Assembly (NCBI GenBank): GCA_963849605.1
Contig: CAWKHX010000017.1
Span: forward strand, 1 to 64,000
Reading direction: 5' to 3'
Source of the DNA: DASPHG01 sp963849605
Lineage (GTDB): Bacteria; Actinomycetota; Thermoleophilia; Solirubrobacterales; Thermoleophilaceae
Length of the DNA: 64,000 nucleotides
A model generated the notes under the pieces. That model did no database searches. It had not been told where the DNA came from and saw only the letters and a program-made list of their open reading frames with translations. Within the stretch, counting starts at the first letter, position 1. Every line of letters starts with the position of its first letter. The position numbers and the translations under genes are program-made. Shown here one piece after another: positions 48,043 to 59,334 of the stretch.

Positions 48043-49640
48043 ATGGGGCGTCGAGTCATCGTCACGTGCGGGGTACTCTTCGCCTGCCTGTGCGCGCCGG
48101 CTCAGGCCCAGCTCGTCTATTCGGCGGACGGCCGCCTCGTACGAGATCGACGCCGACGGCTCGGATCGGGCCTGTTCACGACGCCGACATCCGCCGGAAG
48201 CGAGCGACTCCCAGCCGCGATGGTCCCCGACGGCAGCAGCTCGGCGTCGTGCATGAAGCGCGACCCCGACGATCTCGAGACGCGTCGCGTATCGATGTGC
48301 TGAGCCGCGACGGGTCAGCCGCGAGCGGATCACCCCGTCGATCGCGGCATGTTCGTCAGCTCGCCGCAGTGGTCCCCCGACGGCGACCGAGCTCGCCTTT
48401 GCGCGCGTCACCGAGCGGGCGACCACTTCACGAGCGCGATCGTCGTCACCGACCTCAGACGGCAACGAGCGCACGCTCGTCAAGCAGCGACTCGACCGAC
48501 GTCTGAGCAGCGTCGGCACTCCCGAATGGTCGCCGGACGGCACGGCGGTCCTGTACAGCGCATTCCGGCTCGATCGCCGCGCGTACTTCCGACTCCTCCA
48601 TCCGCATCGCACCGCTGGACGGCGGCCCGACGCAGCTAGTCAGCGCGAGGCGCACTCGCCAGTCTTATCGCCGGACGGGTCGCGTATCGCGTTCGTCAGC
48701 ATCGCCGACCGCAACGGCGAGATCTGCGGCTCTGACGAGTGCTCCTACAACGGCGAGCTGTACGTGATGGACGCCGACGGCGGGAACGCACAACGCCTGA
48801 CTCGCAACAAGGGCGACGACAGGCGCCGGACTGGGCGCCGGACGGCAGCCGGATCACCTTCAACAGCAACCGGAACTTTCCGCGGGGCGGCTCGCACGAG
48901 CTCTACTCGATCGAGCCCGACGGCGACTGCCTCACCTGGCTGACGAACGGGACGGCAAGCAGCGTCACGCCGGCGTGGCACCCGGCGGCAGCGAGACGGA
49001 TCCCGGGGGTTGCGGGGCGACGCGACGGCGACCACTGCATCGAGGTCGACCTCGGGCCAGTGCGCGCGTTCGCCGCTGCGCGCCCCTATGGCTCGGTCTG
49101 GACGCGCCGCGGGCTGCTGCTGTCGGAGGTGGAACGGGCGGTCCGCCGGTCTGTACTTCGGCTACTACGACTGCGCGCCGGTATCAGCCCGTCCGACTGC
49201 CCGCCCGGGAGTACAGCTGATGCATCTCGTCAGTCTGTCGCGCGATTCAGGTCGGTGCATTACCTCGCGCGGCGACAGGTCTGATCGCCGCCGGCGGGCC
49301 ATGGTGCAGCCGTTCGGCGCCGCAAGGAGGCCTCACGGCTCTGACCGGCGGACTCGACGTCCACCTCTTCGCGGACCCGGCGGCGCTGCGGCGGTGCGCG
49401 TGGCGTTCCGGGCTTTGCGTCCCTTCCCCGGTGAGGCAGCGGTCGAGCGGCTGCCCCCGCCAGCGATCCCGGCCAGCGCTCGCCCGACAGATCGAGCGAG
49501 CACGTGGGCCTACCGGCGCCTGGGCTCTGTGCGGCCGCGACGGCCGAGCGCTGGACCTGTCGCGGCGCACCGTGCGCGAGCGCCTCCATAACGCGACAGG
49601 CGCTCGACGACTTCGGGCACCGCGTGCGCACGGTCCGCTG
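48043..49640 (+). pseudogene. TolB-type PD40 beta-propeller gene, broken by many frameshifts
   Basis: A secreted propeller protein gene in fragments. It starts MGRRVIVTCGVLFACLCAPA (signal peptide) and AQLVYSADGRL, then continues in changing frames as YEIDADGSDR, PEWSPDGTAVLYSAFRLD, SPDGSRIAFVSIADRNGE, LYVMDADGGNAQRLTRN and DWAPDGSRITFNSN, all PD40/WD40-like WSPDG repeats. At least six frame changes occur. Either the gene is decayed or, as in gatCAB next door, the consensus carries extra bases. The region holds no other convincing gene. Confidence 0.65.
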
Positions 49641-49641
49641 C

Positions 49642-51049
49642 TTAGAGGCTCAGCTTCTCCCGGATCAGCTTCTGGACCTCGCCGCCGTCGGCGCGGCCCT
49701 TCGTCTCCTTCATCACCGCGCCGACGATCGCGCCGATCGCCTGGCCCTTGCCGGCCTTGATCTTCTCCACGGCGTCCGCGTTCTCGGCGATCGCCCTGTC
49801 GACGATCTCGCCTAGCTCGTCCCCGCCCTGGGCGCCGAGGCCCTGCTTCTCGACGATCTCGGCCGGGTCCCCCCTCCTCGGCCAGCACGCCGAGCACCTG
49901 GCGCGCGGCCGCCGCGGAGACGGTCTTCTCGCTGACCATCACGACGAGCTTCGCGAGCGCCGCCGGCTCCACGTCAGCCGCAGCCGACTCCTGCGTGACC
50001 CAGTTGGCAAGCGTCTTCGGGTCGACGCCGTCGGCTGACAGCGCCTCCTCGTAGAGGTCCCCAAGCTCTGATCGGAAGGCGAGCAGCTTGGCCGTGTCCG
50101 CCGGGAGGCCGAGCTCCGACTCGAAGCGATCAGCGCGCGCCGCGGGCAGCTCGGGCAGCGCCGAACGGGCGCGGTCGAGCATCTCCTGCGTCGGCGCCAC
50201 GGCGACCAGGTCGGGCTCAGGGAAGTAGCGGTAGTCGTGCGCCTCCTCCTTGGAGCGGAGCGAGCTGAGCGCGCCGCTCTGCGGGTCGAAGTGGAGCGTC
50301 TCCTGCTCGACCTCGCCGCCGTCGCGCAGGATCGTCTCCTGCCGCTCGAGCTCCGCCTCGATCCCGCGCTCGAGGAAGCGGAACGAGTTCATGTTCTTCA
50401 GCTCGGTCTTCGTCCCGAGCGTCGCCGAGCCCGCGTGGCGGAGCGACACGTTGGCGTCGCACGCGCAGCGACCCCTCCTCCATGTTCACGTCCGAGACGC
50501 CGAGCCGCTTGAGCGTCGCGCGCAGGAGGCGCAGCCACTCGCCCGCCTCCTTCGGGTCGTGCAGGTCGGGCTCGGTGACGATCTCGACCAGCGGCGTGCC
50601 GCCGCGGTTGAAGTCGACGACGCTCGACTCGGCGCCGTGGATCCGGCCCGACGCGCCGGCGTGCACGAGCTTCGCCGCGTCCTCCTCGAGATGGGCGCGA
50701 TGGATCCGCACGTCCTCCAGCCGGCCCGCTCCGCAGATCGGTACGTCGTACTGGGAGATCTGGTACGCCTTCGGGTTGTCGGGATAGAAGTACTGCTTGC
50801 GGTGGAAGATCGAGCGCTCGGCGATCTCGCACTCGAGCGCCATCCCGATCATCAGCGCGTAGTGGACCGCCTCGGCGTTGATCACCGGCAGCGACGCCGG
50901 GATGGCCAAGGCAGATCGGGCACGTGCGCGTGTTCGGCTCCTCGCCGAACGACAGCGCGCAGCCGCAGAACATCTTCGTCCGCGTGTTCAGCTGGACGTG
51001 GATCTCGAGCCCGATGACGGGCTCGTAGGCGCGGTCGGGTCAGCGTCAC
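49642..51049 (-). CDS. gatB: Asp/Glu-tRNA amidotransferase subunit B (frameshifted)
   Basis: tRNA-binding subunit of GatCAB, which amidates misacylated Glu-tRNA-Gln or Asp-tRNA-Asn. Segments in order: YEPVIGLEIHVQLNTRTK, FCGCALSFGEEPNTRTCPIC, SLPVINAEAVHYALMIGMAL, DFNRGGTPLVEIVTEPDLHD, TKTELKNMNSFRFLERGI, then the YqeY-like tail ending REKLSL. Frame breaks near 51035, 50908, 50463 and 49873 (a G6 run) all resolve by removing one base, giving a 468-codon frame. The GTG at 51049 is inferred from its overlap with the gatA stop. Confidence 0.85.
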
Positions 51050-52454
51050 GCCACGGACCCCTCTCGAAGCCGATCGCCTGCTCGATCGCGTACGCGGCGT
51101 CGAGGATCCGGTTCTCGCTGAACGCCGGGCCCGGCGAGCTGGATGCCGACCGGCAGGCCGTCCGACAAGCCCGCCCGGGATCGAGATCGCGGGGATGCCC
51201 GCGAGCGGCATCGGGACCGTGCAGGCGTCGGCCAGGTACATCGCCCACGGGTCGTCGGTCCGCTCGCCGAGCTTGAACGCGACCGTCGGCGAGGTCGGCG
51301 TCACGATCAGGTCGACCTTCGTCGAACGCCTCGCGGAAGTCGTCGGCGATCTTCGTGCGCACGCGCTGCGCGCGCCCGTAGTACGCCTCGTAGTAGCCCG
51401 ACGACAGCGCGTACGTGCCGAGCATGATCCGCCGCTTCACCTCGTCGCCGAAGCCCTCCGCGCGCGTCTCCTCGTACATCGAGAGCAGGTCGCCGTCGCC
51501 GCTCCGGATGCCGTAGCGCACGCCGTCGTAGCGCGACAGGTTCGCCGACGCCTCGGCCGGCGCGATCACGTAGTACGCCGCGATCCCGTGTCGGCGAGTG
51601 CGGCAGCGCGACCTCCTCGAGCTTGCCGCCGAGGCTCCTCGATCTGCTTCAGGGTCTCCTCGAACACCGCCTTGACGCCGTCCTCGATCCCCTCGCCCGT
51701 CAGCTCGGGCGGCACGCCGAAGCGAATGCCGTCGAGGCTCTCCGCGCTCGGCAGCGCGATCTCCTCCGGGAACTCGAGCGAGGTCGAGTCGCACGGGTCC
51801 TTGCCGACCATGTGGCTGAAGAGCAGCGCGGCGTCGGTGACGTCGCGCGTGAGCGGGCCGGCCTGGTCGAGCGACGACGCGAACGCGATCATCCCGTAGC
51901 GCGAGACGGCTCCGTAGGTCGGCTTCAGGCCCACGATCCCGCAGAGTGCGGCGGGCTGGCGGATCGAGCCGCCGGTGTCCGTCCCGATCGCCCACGGCGC
52001 GCTGCCGGCCGCCACCGCGGCGGCCGAGCCGCCGGAGGAGCCGCCGGGCACGCGCTCGCGGTCCCACGGGTTCTGCGACCGGCCCGAAGCCCGAGTTCTC
52101 GTTCGACGAGCCCATCGCGAACTCGTCCATGTTCGTCTTGCCGAGCACCGGCGCGCCCGCGTCGCGCAGCTTCCGCACGCTGGTCGCCGTGTACGGCGGC
52201 CGGTAGCCCTCGAGGATCCGCGATCCGGCGTAGCTCGGGACGCCCTCGACGCAGAAGAGGTCCTTGACCGCGAGCGGCACGCCGGCGAGCGGACCGTCGC
52301 CCGCCTCCGGCTCGTCGGCGACCCACATGTACGCGTTGAGGTCGTCCGCCGCGGCGCGCTCGCGGTAGAGCGTCCAGAGCTCGTCCGCGGACACCTCGCC
52401 CGCGCGGATCTTCTCCGCGGCCTGGGCCGCGGTCAGCTGTGCGAGCTCGCTCAC
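51046..52454 (-). CDS. gatA: Asp/Glu-tRNA amidotransferase subunit A (frameshifted)
   Basis: Amidase subunit releasing ammonia from glutamine. The Ser-cisSer-Lys triad is present in VPLAVKDLFCVEG, PGGSSGGSAAAVAAG and GTDTGGSIRQPAALCG. Other blocks: KTNMDEFAMGSSNENSGFG, YYVIAPAEASANLSRYDGVR, LGTYALSSGYYEAYYGRAQ, AGPAFSENRILDAAYAIEQA. The frame breaks at least seven times (about 52077, 51635, 51589, 51323, 51169, 51131 and near 51055), each resolved by removing one or two bases. GTG start overlaps the gatC stop. Confidence 0.85.
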
Positions 52455-52736
52455 TGGCCGGGGCTCGGCACCCGGAAGCCGCCGTCGGCCGGGTCGGGGG
52501 CGAGCTCGAGCATCTGCTCCCGCGGCCAGCTGTCGCGCGGCTCGTCGGCGCGCAGGACGTTCTCGACCTCGACCACGTGCGAGGTCGGCTCGACGTCCTC
52601 GAGGTCGAGCTCGCTGATCTTCTCGATGTGGTCGAGGATCGAGCGAGAGCTCGCTCGACATCCGCTCGACCTCCTCGTCGGTGAGGCGGAGCCGGGCGAG
52701 ACGCGCTACGTGGAGGACCTGCTCGCGGTCGATCAT
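52451..52736 (-). CDS. gatC: Asp/Glu-tRNA amidotransferase subunit C (one frameshift)
   Basis: Small linker subunit of GatCAB, about 94 aa: MIDREQVLHVARLARLRLTD, then after a one-base excess near 52645, ILDHIEKISELDLEDVEPTS and VENVLRADEP, the family pattern. First gene of the gatC-gatA-gatB operon; TAGAAT (complement of 52746-52751) lies 9 nt before the ATG. Confidence 0.85.
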
Positions 52737-52745
52737 GACCGGGCG

Positions 52746-52751
52746 ATTCTA
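52746..52751 (-). promoter_or_regulatory. gatCAB -10 element
   Basis: TAGAAT on the minus strand, 9 nt before the gatC ATG and overlapping the stop codon of the upstream thioesterase gene, so the transcript would have a leader of only two or three bases. Confidence 0.5.
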
Positions 52752-53129
52752 TGAGCCGGTCGAGGGCCCGCCGGCGTCGATCACGCGGCGCTCGTGCGTG
52801 CCGACGCCGATCACGCGGTCGCCCTCCCTGACCTCGACCTCGAAGCACAGCTTGCGCCCGTCGACGATCTCGTTCAGCTGCGAGCGCACTGTGCACTCCG
52901 CACCCTCCGCCGCAGCCGCCACGTGCCGCACGCAGACCTCGAATCCGACCGTCGCCTTGCCGTCGGGCAGGCTCTCGAACGCGAGGATCGCCGAGTTGCG
53001 CTCCATCATCGCGATCATCCCGGGCGTCGACAGGACCGAGACGCCGATGGTGCCGCCGACGTCTGTCATCAGTCGGTCCTCGACCGTGAACGTGTCGGTG
53101 CGCTCGATTCCCTCACGCAGATCCGGCAT
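52749..53129 (-). CDS. Hotdog-fold thioesterase
   Basis: A 126-aa hotdog-fold protein similar to the fluoroacetyl-CoA thioesterase group: STPGMIAMMERNSAILAFES (helix of the hotdog), TVGFEVCVRHVAAAAEGAEC and FEVEVREGDRVIGVGTHERR. Likely hydrolyses an acyl-CoA in the cytosol; substrate unknown. ATG 53129 is preferred over longer starts lacking conservation; it overlaps the upstream membrane gene by 17 nt. Confidence 0.82.
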   Translation of the reverse strand: MPDLREGIERTDTFTVEDRLMTDVGGTIGVSVLSTPGMIAMMERNSAILAFESLPDGKATVGFEVCVRHVAAAAEGAECTVRSQLNEIVDGRKLCFEVEVREGDRVIGVGTHERRVIDAGGPSTGS

Positions 53130-53644
53130 CGGCAGCCTCTCTGTCGTCCGCCCGCAGCGCATAGGCGGAGCCGAGCGCGATCATCGCGAGCGCGACGAGC
53201 GCGAGGAGCGCGCCCGCCTTCACGTTGGTCGCGTCGTCGAACCCGGGCTCCTGGATGATCCGGTAGGCCACGCCCACGGCCGCCGCCGTCGCGAATAGCG
53301 CCGCCAGGCCGGCCGGGCCGAGGCCCTTCGTCGGCTTGGCACCGGCCGCGCGCGTGACCGCCGCCAGCACCGCCAGGACGATCGACGCGAGCATGAGGCC
53401 GAGCAGGATGCGGTCGATCAGGGCGTCCGCCTGCCAGGCGTTCTTCTCCTGACCCTCGGCCACTTCACGCGCCTTCTCGTTGAGCTGTGCGGTCGATCTC
53501 GCCGGCCGCGGCGCCCGACGGGTTGTCTGTGATGCTCTCGATGCGGCGCGCCTCGTCACCCTGGGCGGTGCTGTACCAGTCCATCGCCATGATGAGCATC
53601 AGGGCCAGGGCGCCGACCAGCGCGATGGCGTGGCCGAGCCTCAC
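53113..53644 (-). CDS. Four-helix membrane protein (one frameshift)
   Basis: Two frames join to 176 aa: GHAIALVGALALMLIMAMDW (TM1), MDWYSTAQGDEARRIES, a coiled linker (AQLNEKAREVAEGQEKNAWQ), then three more hydrophobic helices. The break near 53490 resolves by removing one base. The MDWYST end of TM1 matches FDWYST in the neighbouring gene, so the two are paralogues. GTG start overlaps the neighbour's stop. Function unknown. Confidence 0.65.
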
Positions 53645-54123
53645 GGCTGCACGAGCCGCGGCTCGACCTGGTGCTCGGGGCGCGGCAGACGCTCGTCGCG
53701 GATGCTCGCGAGGCAGCCGACGGCCAGGACGCTTATCGCGACGAGGCCGAGCCACGCGCCTGCCTCGCGCTGAGTGTCGAACACGCCATCGGTCACGTCC
53801 GGCGTCCAGATCAGGCGGATCACGACGAGGACGAACGAGAGGATCGCGACGAGTGCCGTCAGAGAGGCCAGCGCGAGCGGAACGGCTGCCGTCGGCTGCG
53901 ACGCCGTGAGCACGAAGGCGGCGAGCGCCATCACCGCGGCGAGGGCGAGAATCACGTCGTTCACGGCGAACGACTCCCAGGCGTTGAACCCGATCGACCC
54001 GACGGACTCGTCGCCAAGGCTGAGCTCGGGGGTCGAGTACCAGTCGAAGAGCATCACGACGAGGACGGCGACGCCGCCGAAGGCCATCACCCAGTCGCCA
54101 AATCGAAGTCGGTCGAAATCCAC
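53641..54123 (-). CDS. Four-helix membrane protein, paralogue of its neighbour
   Basis: A 160-aa protein with about four transmembrane segments (from residues 10, 54, 83 and 122). First helix ends VVMLFDWYSTPELSLGDES, like the downstream gene. Four nt separate it from folD upstream. No known family recognised. Confidence 0.68.
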   Translation of the reverse strand: MDFDRLRFGDWVMAFGGVAVLVVMLFDWYSTPELSLGDESVGSIGFNAWESFAVNDVILALAAVMALAAFVLTASQPTAAVPLALASLTALVAILSFVLVVIRLIWTPDVTDGVFDTQREAGAWLGLVAISVLAVGCLASIRDERLPRPEHQVEPRLVQP

Positions 54124-54127
54124 GGAT

Positions 54128-54981
54128 TCAGCGTATCGCCGCCTGAAGCCGCGCCGCCTTCATGGTGTTCGCGAGCAGCATCGCGATCGTCATCGGCCCG
54201 ACCCCGCCGGGCACCGGGGTGATCGCGGCCGCCTTCTCCTTCACCCCGTCGAAGTCGACATCGCCGATCAGGCCCTCCTCCCCGCGGTTGATGCCGACGT
54301 CGATCACGACCGCGCCCGGCTTGACCATGTCGGCGTTCACGAGCCGCGGCACGCCGACCGCGGCGATGAGCACGTCGGCGCGCCGACACACCTCGGCGAG
54401 GTCGCGCGTGCGCGAGTGCGCCGTGGTCACGGTGGCGTTCTCGGCCAGCAGCAGTTGAACGATGGGCTTGCCGACCAGCTTCGAGCGTCCGACCACCACA
54501 GCCTCGGCGCCCGTCAGCTCGACGCCGGCCTCGCGCAGTAGCTCCATCACGCCTGATGGCGTGCACGCGACGAGCGCGTCGCGTCCCTGAGACAGCAGGC
54601 CCGCGTTGATCGGCGTGAGGCCGTCCACGTCCTTGAGCGGGTCGATCAGCGCCGTCATCTCGTCGCCGTCGATCTGCGGCGGCACCGGCAGCTGGAGCAG
54701 GATGCCCGTCACCTCCGGGTCGGCGTTCAGCGTCTCGATCAGCGCCGCGACCTCGTCCTGGCCCGTGTCCGCGGCGAGCTCGTGGTGAATCGACCGCATG
54801 CCGGCGGCCTCGCACGCCTTGCGCTTGTTGCGCACATAGACCTCCGACGCCGGGTCGTCGCCGACGAGGATCGTCGCGAGCCCGGGCGCCGGGTTGCCCG
54901 CCGCGACCCAGTGGTCGACCTCCTGCCGGACGCCCTCGCGCACCCGCTCGGAGACGGCCTTACCGTCGATCACCTTCGCGC

Positions 54982-54985
<4 letters not shown>
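54128..54985 (-). CDS. folD: Methylenetetrahydrofolate dehydrogenase / cyclohydrolase
   Basis: Bifunctional one-carbon enzyme of 285 aa interconverting methylene-, methenyl- and formyl-tetrahydrofolate with NADP. Visible: VGDDPASEVYVRNKRKACE (catalytic Lys region), GILLQLPVPP, KDVDGLTPINAG, VVVGRSKLVGKPIVQLL and ITPVPGGVGPMTIAML. The ATG overlaps the pcrA stop (ATGA), so it is coupled to pcrA. Confidence 0.96.
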
Positions 54986-57179
<2,194 letters not shown>

Positions 57180-57191
57180 TCCGCGAGGATA
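57180..57191 (-). promoter_or_regulatory. pcrA -10 element, leaderless arrangement
   Basis: TATCCT (complement of 57186-57191) is 6 nt before the pcrA GTG. Only 22 bp separate pcrA and the divergent queuosine-salvage gene, so both must initiate in or beside this interval. Confidence 0.5.
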
Positions 57192-57201
57192 GACAGCCCC
57201 A

Positions 57202-58077
57202 ATGACGATCCCCGACCGAGTCAGGGAGCACTGCGCGGGCGTTGCGGCATCCGCGCGCCACGTATCCATCGACCTCGCAGCGGCGGCCGAGATCAAGCCG
57301 GGCCTCGCCCCGATCCTCGACCCCGAGCTGCACTACCTCGACGGGCCCCGCGAGGACGTTGCCGCCTACATGCTCACCCTCGACACGATCAACTTCGGGT
57401 CGGGCTGGTTCCCGACGCTCCACAAGCATCCAGGGCTGTCCGGCTACTACACGGTCGCGCGGGGGCTGGCTGAGCGGTTCCGCGAGCGCGGACCGTGGTC
57501 GCCGGCCGAGTTGCGCGCGATCGACCCCGCGGAGCTGGCAGAAGTGTTCGGGCAGGAGCCGGGGCACGAGCTGATGGACCTGTACGCGGAGGCGCTGCGC
57601 TCGCTCGGCGCCTTCCTGACGGGCCGGAGCGCGATCGACATCGTCGCGGCTGCCGACGGGTCGGCGGTGCGGCTCGCGGAGCTGCTCGCCGCCGGGATGC
57701 CGTTCTTCGACGACGTCGGGTTCTGGAAGCGCGCGCAGATCACTGCGAACGACCTGGCCCTCGCTGGTGTCGTCGAGTTCGGCGACCTGGACGAGCTCAC
57801 GATCTTTGCCGACAACGTCCTTCCGCACGTTCTGCGGGTGGACGGCGTGCTCGTATACGACGGCCCGCTCGCCGACTACATCGAGCGCGGCGAACTGATC
57901 CCGCCCGGCTCGGTCAACGAGATGGAGATCCGCGGGTGCGCCGTGCACGCGTGCGTGCAGATCGCGGAACGGCTGGGTGTGCCCGAGCGAACGCTCGACA
58001 CGTGGCTGTGGGATCGCGGCCAGGAGCCGCGCTACAAGGCGCTACCCCGGCACCGGACGCGGACCGTCTACTACTAG
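57202..58077 (+). CDS. Queuosine salvage protein family (DUF2419/QNG1-like)
   Basis: A 291-aa protein of the Qng1/DUF2419 family, whose eukaryotic members are queuosine 5'-monophosphate N-glycosidases that recover queuine from degraded tRNA. Seen: LTLDTINFGSGWFPTLHKHP, MPFFDDVGFWKRAQITAND, FADNVLPHVLRVDGVLVYD and the C-terminal ALPRHRTRTVYY. The family catalytic Asp/Asn pocket residues appear kept. A bacterial copy suggests salvage of Q nucleosides or a related glycosidase. Divergent from pcrA by 22 bp. Confidence 0.85.
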   Translation: MTIPDRVREHCAGVAASARHVSIDLAAAAEIKPGLAPILDPELHYLDGPREDVAAYMLTLDTINFGSGWFPTLHKHPGLSGYYTVARGLAERFRERGPWSPAELRAIDPAELAEVFGQEPGHELMDLYAEALRSLGAFLTGRSAIDIVAAADGSAVRLAELLAAGMPFFDDVGFWKRAQITANDLALAGVVEFGDLDELTIFADNVLPHVLRVDGVLVYDGPLADYIERGELIPPGSVNEMEIRGCAVHACVQIAERLGVPERTLDTWLWDRGQEPRYKALPRHRTRTVYY

Positions 58078-58571
58078 CCCGCCAGCGGCGGGCCGCACTT
58101 GCCATCCACGCGGTCGGACACGCCGACCCGGACTACGTCTGTTGCGACGGTGTCACCGTCGACCTTCACAATCGCCTTGGCGCGGTAGTTCCCGAAATTG
58201 TTGAACTCGTGCCGCGTCTTCGCCACGCCGTCATCGTTCGTCCTGTCCGTCTCCTTCGCGTCCAGGACGTTGTTTCCGTCGTCGGTTGTGAGGTCTTTCA
58301 CCTTCGTGACGACCTTTACCCCGTCGGCCGGGACCGTCCTTGCGGCATTGCCCTGGCCGCCGCCGAAGAGCTGCTGTAGAACCAAAACGCGCAGAATGAA
58401 GAAGTCCATTCCCTGCGCAGCCCTGGCGCCACCGCCCCCGTCGGTGTGCTTCTCCTTGCAGGACAGTGTCGCCCTGTAGGAGTCCTCCCTTTGCGCCTCA
58501 CCCCCTGTGGCCGCGACGAGCAGAGCAACGGTTGAGAGCGCGGCGAGCGCCGCGAGGCGGTAACGCGTCAT
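58074..58571 (-). CDS. Secreted protein of unknown function
   Basis: A 165-aa protein with a signal peptide (about residues 1-27, ending ATGGEAQ). The mature part has two cysteines (LSCKEKH, GKCGPPL) that could form a disulfide, a glycine-rich stretch, and a beta-rich C-terminal half (ADGVKVVTKVKDLTTDDGNN; YRAKAIVKVDGDTVATDVVR) resembling an extracellular Ig-like domain. No family recognised. Its 3' end overlaps the convergent Qng1-like gene by 4 bp. Confidence 0.6.
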   Translation of the reverse strand: MTRYRLAALAALSTVALLVAATGGEAQREDSYRATLSCKEKHTDGGGGARAAQGMDFFILRVLVLQQLFGGGQGNAARTVPADGVKVVTKVKDLTTDDGNNVLDAKETDRTNDDGVAKTRHEFNNFGNYRAKAIVKVDGDTVATDVVRVGVSDRVDGKCGPPLAG

Positions 58572-58611
58572 GGCGTATCCGTACCACCGGCGCCAGGCTG
58601 GCGCAACCGCA

Positions 58612-59334
58612 CTAGCCGGCGGCTGGGTCCGAGCCCTTGTGATCGCGCAGCGGGCGCACCTCGGCGCCCTTCTCGCGACCCAGTTCCGTCTCTAGCTCCG
58701 CGACTCGCCGGGACAACGAGCTGATCGCATCCGCGACCGGGTCGGGTAGGTGGGCCCAGTCGGTGTCGGGCCCCTCGGGCTTCTTGCCCTCGACGCGCAC
58801 CGGGTGGCCGGGGTTCCCCACCACCGTCGAGCGCGGCGGCACGTCGTGAATCACGACCGAGTTCGCCCCCACCTTCGACCCCTCGCCCACGCTGATCGGT
58901 CCCAGCAGCTTCGCGCCCGACCCGAGCACGACGTCGTCCTCGACCGTCGGGTGGCGCTTGCCGCGCGCGAACCCGGTCCCGCCCAGCGTCACTCCCTGGT
59001 ACATCGTCACGTTGTCGCCGATCTCGGCGGTCTCGCCGATCACGACGCCGGCGCCGTGGTCGATGAAGAGCGCGTCGCCGATCCGCGCGGCGGGGTGGAT
59101 CTCGACGCCGGTGAGAACGCGGCTCGTGTTGGCGAGCGCGTGCGGCACCATCGGCACGCCCGCCTCGTGCAGCGCGTGCGCGACCCGGTGTGCCAGCAGC
59201 GCCTGCACCCCGCCGTAGGTGAGCAGGATCTCGAGCCGCCCGATGCCGCGCGCGGCAGGGTCGCGCTCCTGCGCGGCTGTCAGGTCCTGGCGAAGCTCGC
59301 GCGTGACGCGCGTGAGTGTGCCGAGGCCGAGCAT
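58612..59334 (-). CDS. cysE: Serine O-acetyltransferase
   Basis: Makes O-acetylserine for cysteine synthesis, 240 aa. N-terminal helical domain, then a left-handed beta helix: GVEIHPAARIGDALFIDHGA, GVVIGETAEIGDNVTMYQGV and TLGGTG followed by KRHPTVEDDVVLGSGAKLLG. Catalytic His/Asp fit. The C-terminal extension is long and charged (RVAELETELGREKGAEVRPL), perhaps a coiled coil. ATG overlaps the cysK stop (TGATG). Confidence 0.95.
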   Translation of the reverse strand: MLGLGTLTRVTRELRQDLTAAQERDPAARGIGRLEILLTYGGVQALLAHRVAHALHEAGVPMVPHALANTSRVLTGVEIHPAARIGDALFIDHGAGVVIGETAEIGDNVTMYQGVTLGGTGFARGKRHPTVEDDVVLGSGAKLLGPISVGEGSKVGANSVVIHDVPPRSTVVGNPGHPVRVEGKKPEGPDTDWAHLPDPVADAISSLSRRVAELETELGREKGAEVRPLRDHKGSDPAAG

